Shown piece after piece: positions 48,653-61,231 of a DNA stretch of 64,000 nucleotides (the first letter of the stretch is position 1; every line of letters begins with the position of its first letter). The DNA is taken from the NCBI RefSeq assembly GCF_000004075.3, contig NC_026661.2, forward strand, positions 21,666,307-21,730,306, in the 5' to 3' direction. The notes under the pieces were generated by a model. It made no database searches, was not told where the DNA came from, and saw nothing but the letters and a program-made list of their open reading frames with translations. The DNA comes from Cucumis sativus. Taxonomy: Eukaryota > Streptophyta > Magnoliopsida > Cucurbitales > Cucurbitaceae. Made by a program: the position numbers and the translations under genes.

Positions 48653-51354
48653 ATCATCAAAGGTACAGGATTCCAAGGACCACCACCACCACCATCATCA
48701 CCAAAAACTCAAATCAATCAAACTCAAACTAAATAGGGGAGGATCCAAATAATAATACTTTATATTCCAGAAAAATAAACTTAAATTATTAGGCTAAATT
48801 ATGCTCTAAACTTCATCTTAATCCATGTTGGTTTTTTTCTTTTTGTCATAATCGGCAAAATTCTAACCATTTTATGGTGTAATTTAGCTTTAATAATGTT
48901 AATTAAAGTTGGATTTTTCTGTGCACTCTTCTGTTTCTTTATTCCATTAGTTCATACTTCAGTTTTTAGTTTCTTCCTTTTTGAAATTTATGTTCATCAA
49001 CACTCAGCTGATTTCTCTCTCAAACCAAAAATTCCTTAATTATTTCACAAAGTATAAATTCATATACGTTCAATCAAATCTTCTTTAAATTTTGAAATAA
49101 TTAATAAAAATTCCTTATTTATTTTGACAAAGCATATATCTCAATTTCACACATCTAATTTCATACAAACTTCCAAACCTTTTCAATAAAAATCACTCAA
49201 CTACTCTCTAAATTTGTCTTTACTAATTTAATAATTAATTAAAACTTTATGATATTTTCTTTATTTTTATATTTCTATGTATTGAAAAAAAACAAAGCAA
49301 TTTAATTGTAATTTAATGTTGAATTCTTCCTTCCCTTTGTTTGGGGAAAATAAAAAACATTCATTGGAAATTATTTTTAATAATTGAGGAAATAATAAGA
49401 GAAATGATAAGAAGAATAAGGCATATGATAATATCATATTATATATTTTTTTCTTTGATTTTGTCAACTTTTAAAGTAACCATCCCAAGGCATTAGTGGT
49501 TGTATTATTGAAACTTAATGATGTGGAATGATTGTTAACTATCAATCATTAAGTAAAGTTATTATTTTTTTAGTATTATTATTGTATAGAAAAAATGTTT
49601 CTTAAAGGTAGGTCAATTTCTTATTTATCAAATCATGATCAATTTCCAAGTGATTACCTTTATTTATTTATAAAAAAATTGCAATTGACACCCACTTTGT
49701 AATATATAGTTGGAATTTACATTCACACTTTCAATAATATTAGGGCAATTCACACATTTTAATAATTAAGTATATTTCATCGAAATACCAACGTAACCAA
49801 AATCTGTTAATATTTAACTCTATTATTGAAAAACTTGTATTAGTGATATTGTTCAAGGATATGGTCTAATTTTAAAAATTAAATCCAAAATTTGATACCA
49901 GTTTTATATATGAAAATTGTATTGGATGGCATATTAGTTTAGGTATTTTGCAAAAATGTTTTTAGGTTTTAGATTTTACAAATATAGCAAAAACAATCAA
50001 ATTCATTTTTTTTCGTTATTTTTATAAATAATAAAGTATGTGTTATAATTAGTCATTTTTGTAAGTATTATATATAAAGTAGAAATGTACATAAGTAAAT
50101 ATTTATGTGAATAAAAGATTGGAGTAATATATCTTGATAAAATACTTTGCTATAAGGTCGGTTTTATCTTTATGTGAAAAAAAGTGAGAATAAAGAAACA
50201 ATTGTTCTCCTTTATCTTAGAAGTAAAATCAATACATACAAATCTTCCAACAATAAAATAAACTAAAATATTTATAAATGGTAAAATGGTAAAATAAGTA
50301 AATCGTGATAGACTATCAAGTGTAAAAAGAAAAAGTTAGAAAAAAATAGTCCATAACATTTTACATATGGCAAATATAACAAATAATTAATCTTTTTACG
50401 AACGTCCCTTATATGTTTCATGATAGGTTTATATCTTGATCTACTATAATCTATCTAACAAATTTTATTGCTATTATTATTATTGTTGTTATTATTATTT
50501 TGAGGTGGGCTAATCACAAACTTAATACAACGTTTTGGTGGTCATAGCGATCATTACTCCCAAAAATTCCACTAATATGTAGACATAATTATGAAACATT
50601 TAGCATTTTTAATTAAATCAAAGAGATAAAATAAAAAAGAAAGACGTGGAAAATTTATCCAGTCGGAATAATAGTCAAAAACTTCATTAATTAAATACTA
50701 ATTTTGGAAAAACGTAACCACTAAATTAAATTACAAATTCAACATAGCAACAATCATGCTAATAAAAAACATTAATTTATCAATTTAACTTATCACTACT
50801 CTTTCATTTTCCTTTTCTTTTAAACTCTATCTTTAAAGAAAAGTTAAATCATAAATTGATTTACTTAGGGAGGCTTTAAGTGACAACTTACAGTTTTAAG
50901 GAAATAAATGGTCTTTTTTAAATTAAAAAAAAATTATCTTTTTTAGTGCTTTTGGATGTGATTTATAATATAGCCTTGGAAATTTCAAGGAATGGGAATG
51001 AGAGAATTCACATTATTGAATCAGATACTAAAACAAAAAATAATTCATAGATGAAAATGCCATTAATTGACAAGTCATTAGTTATCAACTTCAAGTCTTC
51101 AACCACTGAAATCTCACTATTTATTTTATCCTATGAAGACATTTTTTTTATTGAAGATGGAGACAGCCAGATTGTGAAGGAATTCCCTCTCTTAGTTGGC
51201 AGAAATTCCCTTTCCGAAAGGCAAATCACATCTCAGTCAAAGCTGGAACAAGGAGGCTGAAACAACAACCCCTTTCTTCTAAAAAGCAACAGAATGAAGT
51301 GAGAAAAGACAGGGAAGAGAACATAAGAAAAAAAAGCAAAAGATGAAAACAGAC
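48653..51354. other. DUF1677 3' region and AT-rich spacer
   Basis: About 250 bp of probable DUF1677 3' untranslated region (including a CCACCACCACCACCATCATC run near 48680) is followed by AT-rich spacer. There are only triplet microsatellite tracts (ATT/GTT near 50470-50500) and a fragment of the dispersed repeat near 50290. The last 100-200 bases are likely ALDH7 3' untranslated sequence. No credible ORF. Confidence 0.45.
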
Positions 51355-54300
51355 CTATCCAAAATTGATTCCTTGTGCTAATGGTAACTCATTTCCATAG
51401 TTGATGGTGCTGCAAATGAACAGAATTTATCAGTTGTAAACAATTTTTGGGTTTTGAAGATGGGTTGCATTCATCTTTTAACTTCTGGTTAAACTTTGGT
51501 TGGAGATGTTTACGTCGTTTGCTTTATCAAATAGGGAATGTGACTGGTTATTATTCATATGTATCTAGAGAGTTGTCTTTAGTATTGATTATCCGGATAT
51601 ATTGAGAAGGCAGTCCCATGACATATGTTGAACTGTTGTAAATATTTATGTATTTTTCTTATCTTTATATAATCATATATTGAGATGGGTTTCACGACTT
51701 TTAAGGTTGAGTCCAACTAACAAGAATTAGACAATCGGGTGAGTGAATCTACTAATTCTTACTATCAATTTTATTTATTGAAAGAAAGATGGATCCAATA
51801 ATTGGTTCAAACATTATACGTACCAAGTTGAGCGTCGCATGTATTGCTTCCACGAGTCACTTCCTGCTTCACGACCACCTCCAGTGGCCTTTTCTCCTCC
51901 AAAAGCACCACCGATTTCGGCTCCATTTGTTGGTATGTTTACATTTACAATACCACAGTCACTCCCATGTGGCCTGCAATGAGTTAAAACCTTAAGTATG
52001 ACATAAACCAGTTAAAGGGATTCACAATCACTCAAGATATGATAATGATGTGAAGTACAGTTGAACAACAGCCAAGGATATTGACATAAAATTGTGTCAT
52101 GAGCTACAATGAACTTGTTGTTGCATTGGCTTGAAAGAGTTTAAAACCACTAACCCAGTCCATTTGAAGATGATCTCAGGTCGACGAGTGAAGATAGAAC
52201 TGCTTAACCCTTGCGGAACAGAGTTGTTTATTTCAATTGCCTCTTTCAAAGTCTAGGCAAAGAGTTCAGAACAACATGAAAAGTTGGTGATAGGCAAAAG
52301 AAAATATATGTTTACAGAGAATTTCTCGAATTTATGAATGGAAGTCCTTAAAAAGCCATCAACGCAAGAGCTCACCTTAAACTTCATGACATAAAGAACT
52401 GGAGCAAATAATTCTTCCTTAACAACATTGGCGTTTGGAGAAATTTCAACAATTGTTGGTTCCACAAAGTTTCCCTCTGATTCAATAACTGAACCTCCAA
52501 TCACAATCTTACCTCCCTGAACATGGTGAAAAACAAAACTTAATTAGAAAATAATGTCAATTACTACACAAAATCAAATGCACTGTTGACCGAGCTTGAA
52601 ACCAAAATCGTACAAGGACTCATAAGGTCAAAAAAGGAGCTAAATAGAAATTAAATGAAAGGAAGTTGCATTTTAGACGTGCCTGAGACTTTATGATCTC
52701 AATTCCCTTCTCAAAATTCTTCCTTGAATCTGACGTGTGCAATGGCCCTAGTAAGGTACCTTTCTCAAGAGGATCACCAATTTTTACTTGTTTGTACACA
52801 TCAACCAATTGATCAAGCACTTTCTGATAGACGCTTTCATGAAGGAGCTACAAGCAAGGGAAATACAAAATTCCAGGATTAGATCCTTTCACTTTGATCC
52901 ACAGAGTCAATAAGTTTTTTTTTTTTTTTTTGGCAATTGAGAAAAGTAAATTACCAGCCTTCGACATGTTGTGCATCGTTGTCCTGCTGTGCCAACAGCG
53001 GCAAAGAGAACAGACCGAACAGCAAGTTGGATATCAGCATCATCCATGACAACAATTGCATTATTCCCACTCAACTCAAGCAAGCATTTTCCATATCTCT
53101 CATTAACAGTTTGCTGAACCATTAGACCGACCTATACTTTGACAAACAATATTGTTCATTAGTTATCACAGATCTAATAAATTAGAATGGTATGCAGAGT
53201 CAAGCACAAGAAAGAAGGACATTTACCTTGGAACTGCCAGTAAATGAAACCAAAGGAATACGCCTGTCTTTCGCTATTGCCTGCCCGATTTCAGCACCAC
53301 CACAAAAGGATGTGAAAATCGCGCCTGGTAAGTTGTTCTTTTCCAGAACTCCAGCCACTAACTTTGTCATTGCAATGGTGATTAAGGGAGTCGTTGGAGC
53401 ACCTTTCCTATAATTCACGATGGAGTCAGAGACTTGATATTGTATATATTCATGGAGTAAAAAAGATTCAAAACTTCAATGACTGTATTAGATACCATAG
53501 ATGAGTGTATAGGACCATAAGATATGTTTAGAATATTAACGTGTATAGTAGGAACATTGAGGGAAGTCCTTTGTAAGCTAAGTAGAAAAGGGTGTATGCA
53601 GAGACTATGTTGGAAGGCCTGGAAGTAGAGAAAGGTAGATAACTCTCAAATTTTCCCTAAAGTTGGACGTTTTTAAGACTTGAACATTTTTTTCCACTTT
53701 AATTAACTCAGAAACTAACTTCTTGCAAGAAAAAAAAAAAGTAGCAAAATAAATATTAACTAGGCTAGTTTTTGGTATTTTCCTTTGAGTTTGGAATGCC
53801 ATTGATAATTCCCCTCCTCTATTGTTAGTAATTTTTGAGAATATACCATTGTGATTGTGGTCGAGATTTGAACTTCCTACCTTTAGGATAGTTACTGATG
53901 CCTTAACTTTGGAGCTATTCTTATGTTTGCTCCCTTTCCCTATTTGTATTTTCCATACTTGAACGAATAATTGATTTCTTTTTCATATATATATATACAA
54001 CAGCTTTTAAAAAAATTCATTTAAAAGCATAAGATGGTTTTTATATGCTATTAAAGTTGGGGCACAACATTATGAGAAAAAAGTGTGACCTCAATATCCA
54101 ACATGAACTTATACACACAATAATGTCCCTGTCAAAATCAGCTCATTTCAAGCCATTTTAGATCAAGGGGTGGAGCTACAATTTTTAAGAGGGGGAAACT
54201 TTTACCTTCTAATTTCTTATAGTTTATAATATTTAGATTAGAAAGGATTTTAGGGGTCAATTAAAAAAATAAATTATAAATCTTAATATTTAGAACGATT

Positions 54301-56966
54301 TTCTAACTTAAGGCAAGCCTATGCCTCTCCTTCATTCTTTACTCTTCCCCTGTGCTTTCTAGATCATTTTTCTTCTTTCCTCCTAAAATGTCCTGCCACC
54401 AAAGCACCAATCAATTGGAAAAAATAAATAACTTACCAAACAACGCAGTTCCCACAAACTAGTGCAATGCAAGCATTCCAACCTGTGTGGCAATAATCAA
54501 GACAAGATTACAGAACTTATCTTCAAAGAAGATTGCAGTACATATTGTATTAAAGTAAATTGATATTTTTTGAAAAATACAAAGAAAATATTTAAGGTGA
54601 CTTAGACCACTCTTTTAAGGAATATCAAGAAAAAGGTTAAGACTCTTTGTAGTGATATAACATTTCTATTACTGGCGACTGTCCATGCGACTCCCTCTAA
54701 AATACAAAATTGAATGCAATAAAACATCATAAAGATCCATCCTTCACATTGGTATAAAGATATAATCATGTAATTTTTAGTTGAATGACTAACCAAGAAC
54801 AGCACAAGGAAAGTTGAAAGCTGTAATAACACCAACTATTCCAAGAGGGTTCCACATCTGTGCACATAATTCATATTCAGAAAGGAAAATTTATGACGGT
54901 CCTTACAGATGAATTTAACAGAAAAAGAAAACCCACCTCCATCATCATATGATTGGGGCCTGTTAAAAAGTAAATATAATTAGAAATTTTATTTGAAGTC
55001 ATTGGAAACCCAATGAATATCAATTTAAGTTTAAAGAAGGAACTTACGCTCGGATGGTATTATTGATCCATTAAGTTGTCGACTCAGACCAACAGAAAAG
55101 TCACACATGTCAATAATTTCCTGCAACAATAACTCAATCATTAAGGGTGTAAAATATCTACAGCATAAGATTGTGAGTTATAGCACAGAACATGTATGTC
55201 ACGAGGCTGAAGAAGGAAGATTATCAACCTGCCTATGGCCATCCACACACTCATATAAAGGAAGCTTTAAGCCAATAATGTATGGAATTTATTTACTTGT
55301 CCTTAAGAAGAAACATACCTGAACTTCTCCTATCCCTTCGGGGAGTATCTTTCCCATCTCAAGTGACACGAGGCGACCAAGCTGATGGAGTTTAGCTCTC
55401 AGTGCATCTCCTATCTGTCTTACAATATCTCCTCTTTTGGGTGCAGGAACCTATAACATATGAAAAGCAAAACAGGAGAAGGCCAATTCTGAAGCTTGGG
55501 AAGAATGTGCCATCAAAATAATAAATATTTAAACGAAGTCCAAAGAAAAAGAATGTTGTTGCCCACACTGAGATGTTTCTAAACAATAGTCCAATGGGAA
55601 TTAATGTTGGGTTTATCCCAAGGCAATCATACCTGCATCCATATTTTTGCCGCTTCACTGCATGCCTGCATGCCCTCCTCATAATCTTGAGTGGAAGCCT
55701 CCACTACTTCTGCAATTACCTAGTAAAAAAGAGACGATTTGCCTTGTTAAACTCAAACAAAAATAAGTAAATTCAACACATCGCAGATCCCATTAGAAAT
55801 TTAGACAGCAAAATGGATGCCAATAAGGAGAATACTTTTGGACATATAATACTCAGTGTTCTAGTACTAAAACATTATGAGTGTCCGTCAACGTCTGACT
55901 GGCTAAAAGCCATAAATCACAATTCTCTGTCTCAAACTGTACAGACTGATCATCTGCTGTGTTATTTGGTCTCTGAGGAGCTGCATCTATACCCTTTAGA
56001 AACGGTTACGAGTAAGATAATCTTCATACAAAATCCTAAAACAGACTAGTATTGGATTTTAAGGTAGACTTGGTCATATCCTTAACATCCAATATTGAAG
56101 CTCACACACTATCCTACACAAAACCCTAAAATACACTACTTCTTGGCCAAAATAATAAAAGTTACGTTGTTTTGAAACTGCGTTGGTTTCTCAGTCCCCA
56201 AATGTCACAAGAAAATGGTTGAAGTAGAGCACATAGACATGTACTGGCACTTATAGAACAATCTTTTCTTGCTAATTCCTTACACTTGAAAATATAGGTT
56301 TGCGGGACACTTTCTCCTATAATTGTAATAATTTATAGAAATAAGAATAATTGAAATGCAATAATAAAACTGCCCAAAGAAAAAGAAGCAACGATAATAT
56401 AATTAATCCACGCATTGACTGTGCATGCAGGGAATGTTCCTCAGAGAAAAATTAATAGTCAGCCAGCAGTCAGAAAATTCATGAACAAATAGACATTGAA
56501 CTTCTATAAATGAAGCCAGAAATATCTTCATAACCTTAGAATTCAACGATGATACAGTTGCACAACCTATATAACAGATCTCATTTAAGTAGGGTCATAG
56601 AAATAACTTCATAATAATAATCGAATGTTCTTCACCGAAACACGGTACACTAAAATTTCAGCAAAGACTCCACAGCTCCGTATAGAGTTGAGTTAGTATC
56701 AAAGAAAGCATCCAAAAGAAGAGAATGTAAAATGGCCGAGACTAAAGACAAACAAAAAAAAAAAAAGAAGCGAAATATAAATTAGAAGAACAAGATAGAC
56801 AAATACTGTTCCGATCGTTTAATCAAATAGAAACCTGATTATTAGCAGGATTCGAAGAGGAAACTACTGGCCCATTTCCCTTCCATGCGCCATTAACGTA
56901 ACATCCCAAATTACGAGAACCAAGACCGATCTCACTCAAGAATCCATACTCCTTAGACAAACCCAT
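51355..56966 (-). CDS. ALDH7B4: Aldehyde dehydrogenase family 7 (antiquitin / ALDH7B4 type)
   Basis: NAD-dependent oxidation of aldehydes such as alpha-aminoadipic semialdehyde; plant ALDH7B4 is a stress-induced, turgor-responsive enzyme. Fourteen coding exons on the minus strand: 56835-56966, 55633-55719, 55319-55450, 55048-55120, 54937-54959, 54794-54857, 54437-54482, 53227-53407, 52955-53131, 52683-52847, 52376-52516, 52155-52252, 51824-51973, 51355-51409. Phases close to 507 aa (family about 508). Catalytic motifs are intact: [35 protein letters not shown] with Glu265, [12 protein letters not shown] with Cys299, EELFAPVL, and [20 protein letters not shown] near the end. Exon 5 is a 23-bp micro-exon. 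The intron after exon 10 starts with GC (CAG|GCACGT), forced by phase. A leader intron is likely at about 56969-57050. Nothing suggests loss of function. Confidence 0.96.
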
Positions 56967-57560
56967 CTCTGCAAAACTAAAATCTCTTCTTAAAACCCAG
57001 AAGAAATTGAACCGATTCGAAAAGTTCTTAAGAAATGGAATGAATTACCTGCAAGAGATCAAACCCAGAGAGAAAATGGAAGTAATGTCACTGTAGAGAA
57101 TTAGCGATTGAAAACTGAAAAAAAACACACACACAATGCAACAAATAAATATCAGAGAGACGTGCAAGAATCGAAAACGTTCAAGATTGGGATAAACTCC
57201 AATTTGACCATTTTGATAATTGGTTTAAACTTTAACAATAATAATGATATTCTTTAAAAAGGAAGAAAAAATAGCGTTGGCTTTTGGAGAATCAATTGAA
57301 CACAAAAGTTCCTCGAATTCTGGGAGATAGACGGGTTTCGAATTGAGAAAATGCTCATATTTCTTGAGAGTTTACCTTCTTCGGTTGGAAGATTTTGTAG
57401 TTCCTAATGGATTTGATTCAAATTTTGCTTAGAAAATGTGTAATGTGATGGAATGGATTGGGTGTTACACAGTTACCTTAATGGTTCTATTAATGGAAGA
57501 TGCGACGTCTTCTCTTTGAATATAAGCCATTGAAACGACATGTCGTATTTGGTTGAGTTT
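56967..57560 (-). promoter_or_regulatory. ALDH7 leader, leader intron and promoter with ACGT elements
   Basis: On the minus strand the leader is probably spliced: donor TTGCAG|GTAATTC near 57050, acceptor TTTTGCAG|AG directly before the ATG. ACGTG occurs at 57160-57164 and the palindromic GACGTC at 57504-57509. ACGT-core elements are known to drive stress induction of ALDH7B4-type genes; their use here is inferred. Confidence 0.45.
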
Positions 57561-60500
57561 TTATTTATTTGTCTCAATATAAAAAATCTAACCTCTCCCC
57601 TACCAAATAAAAAGTTGTATTAATTAAGATTGGATAAAGCTCTCTTTTAGTCATTATTATTGAAATATATTATATAATTCAACCCTTAACATGTAGTTGT
57701 TTAAAAATTAAGCTATCAAACTTATTTAATGGGAGAAATTGTAAACGTTTATACAAGCTTGGGATGAACTCTTATTTTTTGGTCCAAGTTCTCCAATTGT
57801 TATTAATTTGAAAATTTGATGTTAACACTTGTATACGTTGATTGAATTATTGCAATGAAAATTTGATCGTGTAATTAAAACTATTGTCATATTTAAGGAG
57901 CAGTTTTGCAATTTGTACTTGTTATTGTTGTTGTTTTGTAATAGATATAATTAGATAATCGAATATCTAACTTCAAAAGTTAATATAAAAGCACTATTTC
58001 AGTTGAGCTCGAATATTATGATTTATATTTTGTTGCTTTTTCTCTAAAGGTTTTTTTCTTTTTAAATGTAACTTATATGAAACAAATATATATATTTATA
58101 GCTTTTATGGAATGGAATAAGTATATATATAGCTTTTATGGAATGAAGTTACTTTTTAGTTTTATTCATAGCTTTGTTTGAAAAGAAAACAAAATAGTAT
58201 AACAGATGAAATAATTTTTAAAAAATAATTTTTTTTTTTTTGACAAACTATTAACCATCAATAAAAATATTTTGAATTTTACAATTTTCCTTTTAAAAAA
58301 AATCATATAATATTAAAATTATTTACAAAATGTAAAAGAATACATCAAACTCTTTATAATTCATTAGTTTTTTTTTTTTTTTTTTTGCTCTATTTAAAAA
58401 AGCATAGTATTTAAAGACTATTTGGAAAGGTATGGTTTTTGCTATGTTCCTCTTTTAAGGAAATTGTAACACGAAATAAATAATTAGTAGATAAATTTGG
58501 TCAAAGATTAGGTTGTGTCTCAAAATGTTACACTTCTTTCAATTCTAATTGTTCACACGAGATTTCGAAGAAACGTAATTCGTGGAATTGAACTTTGATA
58601 TATTGATAAATATTGTAAATACAATTTACTCCCTTGATACTTTCTCTCGAATACAAGTTAAAAACTTATAATTTATTGATCTTCGATATGGAATGTTGTA
58701 GTTGTAGGTCTATTTGATATTTAGTCTTCTGGAATTCAATGAAAGTTTGATATTCCAAGTCTTCAATATTTCAGAAGTTCATTCCAAGTCTTCAATCTTT
58801 TAGAACTTGCTTTATATAAATGTGAATCTTCCATTATTCAGTACTTCAGAGCTTCAATTCTTCATTCAACTAAAGATTGTCTAAAACAGATGACAATGGT
58901 CTCTATTTATAGATAAATTTTATGGGTTTTATGTGTACTTGAGCTCATTTGATTTGTGGGCTTGGACTTCGACCCATTTGTGAATTGAGCATGGACTTGG
59001 ATCATCTGCTTCTTGAAATTGGACTTGAGTCCATTTATTTATTGAACCATATTTATTGTGATGATGTGACATAATTTAATTGGTCAAAATTTCTTACTCA
59101 ACGTTTCTTATCTAATTTCAATTTTTTAGACTGATATGTAATTTTTTAGAAATTGGTTTAAATGATACAACTTTTGAAAATATTTACGACATATCAAGAT
59201 AAACTACTATATGTATTAAAATAACACTAACATTTTTATGATATAATTTATTTGTACATGTACTTATTTATTTTTCTTTTTTATTTTCTGATTTAGATTT
59301 TAGAATGCATGTTTGATTGTTACTTTTGTTTGGATTTTGAAATGGATGCTTGATTTTGTTTTTTTAATCCATTCGTATGATCAATTTAATTTAAGAAAAA
59401 TCGTCGAAAATGAAGCATTTAACGAAATATTTACATTTTATAAAAATTCAAGTATAATCAATTTTATCTTTTATTGGTTTTGTTATATGAAACGTAATAG
59501 TTTGTCAAAATTTTCTATTTTTAAAAAACTCGTTTATTTAACTTTATAACGTAAAAATTATTATTTTTTCCTCTGAAAAAAAAAAGAGAGAAAAAGGATT
59601 CTCTTATTAAGAAGATATAAAGTGTAAAGTGGTTTATACCAAAAAAGTGAATAAAAAATATTGCCCACTCCTCGGATAAAATTATGTATTTTAGGTTAGG
59701 TTTTTGCAAAAATAGCAAAAAAAATTATGATAACAAAATTTATGTTACAACATTTTATAGATTTGCAAAAGTAATAAATTTAAAAGTGATGATCCTCTAA
59801 TAACCGTATGATTACCGTCTTATAGTACCTACCGATCTCAATGGCTCTTCATATTATTTTCAAATTTTGATTTATCTCCAAAGCTTTACAACTTATTATT
59901 GGATGCAAATTTTTTGTTTTGTGCTATCTTAGTATGTTCTTCACCTCGATATATCTAAGAGCTTTGAATATTATTTCTAAATTTGACTCACGTGATAGAT
60001 CTTCTAGTTTTCTTGGTTTGACGTGTACACTTAATTTGAGGTAGCACGTGAAGTTAAAGTCTTAAAAGAATAATGTTTGTAACTTCAAAGTAAGTTAGTA
60101 TTTTCAGAGATTAGAGAATGTTTGGTTACGAGAAGAATTCATTTATCTATTATTTTAAATCCTCGAATAAGGTTTTTTCAACGTATAGTTATCGTGTGGC
60201 CACATATTTTCTCTCAATATACTATTTTCATTTAACAATGGACCAAAAGCTCAAAGTCATTTTCAATACCATACTAACCCGTCTTTTAATCAATCCTTTT
60301 ATTGAAGAGTCATTGCATTATCTCAAATAATACAATTTAAAAGATTTTTTTTTAGATAAAGTTATTAATACTATTGCATTGTATTATATAATTATAATTA
60401 TTATTCTCTAAGTTACTAAATATTCAAGTATATCTAATTAAAAAAAGAAATTATATCTCAAAATTGACTCTTGAGATCTTTATTGCATGATTCACGTTAT

Positions 60501-61060
60501 GGGGAAGATTCTCCCCCGTCCAAAAAGATACTTCATCTGAACTCGCGTCATCTTTTCATTGGTTGTTCTTTTTTAGGTATTTACATTATGGATCCCTCCC
60601 CATGCCATTAGGCCAAACTATTATTGGGACAAAAATTTTAAAAAGAAGTTTGATGGTAGGGTTTATTTGAAGGAGATGAATTCGGAATGAATCTCTGTCT
60701 AGAAAGAGTTATATGTAATTGCAACTTATATGGGTGTTTGAAATTTGAATCTAAAACCTTGAGATTTTAAAAGGAGTCCCGACCACTATACCAAAGGTAA
60801 AATATAGTAAAGATGTCTATTATTTAATATATATTATAATTTGATACTTATAAACCAATATTAAAATACAAAAATAGACATCTCTCCTCCGTGACTCGTT
60901 AGATTCCTTCATGAATATATCATGTCAATTTTTCCTTTGAAACTTACTATATTTTAACTTTAGAAACCAAACACAAACTACATATATACTAATACTAATG
61001 CAAAACAGATATTTTTAGATAACACGGACGTGCATGAACCTACCCAACCTAATGGCATAA
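57561..61060. other. AT-rich spacer between ALDH7 and SBT1.4 promoters
   Basis: No credible gene was found. There is a two-unit tandem repeat at 58088-58147, poly-T runs near 58226 and 58370-58386, a stretch at 58930-59050 with repeated CTTGGACTT/TTGGACTTGAG words, and a dispersed-repeat fragment near 59700. The 24-codon-scale ORFs present are AT-driven. Confidence 0.5.
58088..58147. repeat. Two-unit tandem repeat, about 32 bp
   Basis: TATATATTTATAGCTTTTATGGAATGGAATAAG is followed by a second unit, TATATATATAGCTTTTATGGAATGAAG. Small differences show it is not brand-new. Confidence 0.75.
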
Positions 61061-61074
61061 ATTGATATTATCAA

Positions 61075-61231
61075 TATAAATAATGGAAAAACAGAATAAT
61101 CTGACGTGGAAAGAAATGGTCCATTTAAAGTTGTAATTAGGTTTATTATTTTATTTATTTATTTATTACATCTTCACTTTCCTTCCCACTTCTTATCCCC
61201 AAAATAATTGAAGAACAGAGTTTCTTCTTCA
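61075..61231 (+). promoter_or_regulatory. SBT1.4 core promoter and 5' leader
   Basis: TATAAATAA at 61075-61083 lies about 150 bp before the ATG, which would place the transcription start near 61107 with a leader of about 125 bases. The leader ends in a pyrimidine-rich tract (acatcttcactttccttccc). Start position is inferred from spacing. Confidence 0.45.

Noticed and set aside
52253..53418. Isolated short ALDH fragments that could suggest a pseudogene
   Set aside because: They join into a full-length, in-phase 14-exon gene with intact catalytic residues.
61208..61231. Eight-codon N-terminal extension of SBT1.4
   Set aside because: It would need a TTG start; the ATG at 61232 gives a normal signal peptide.
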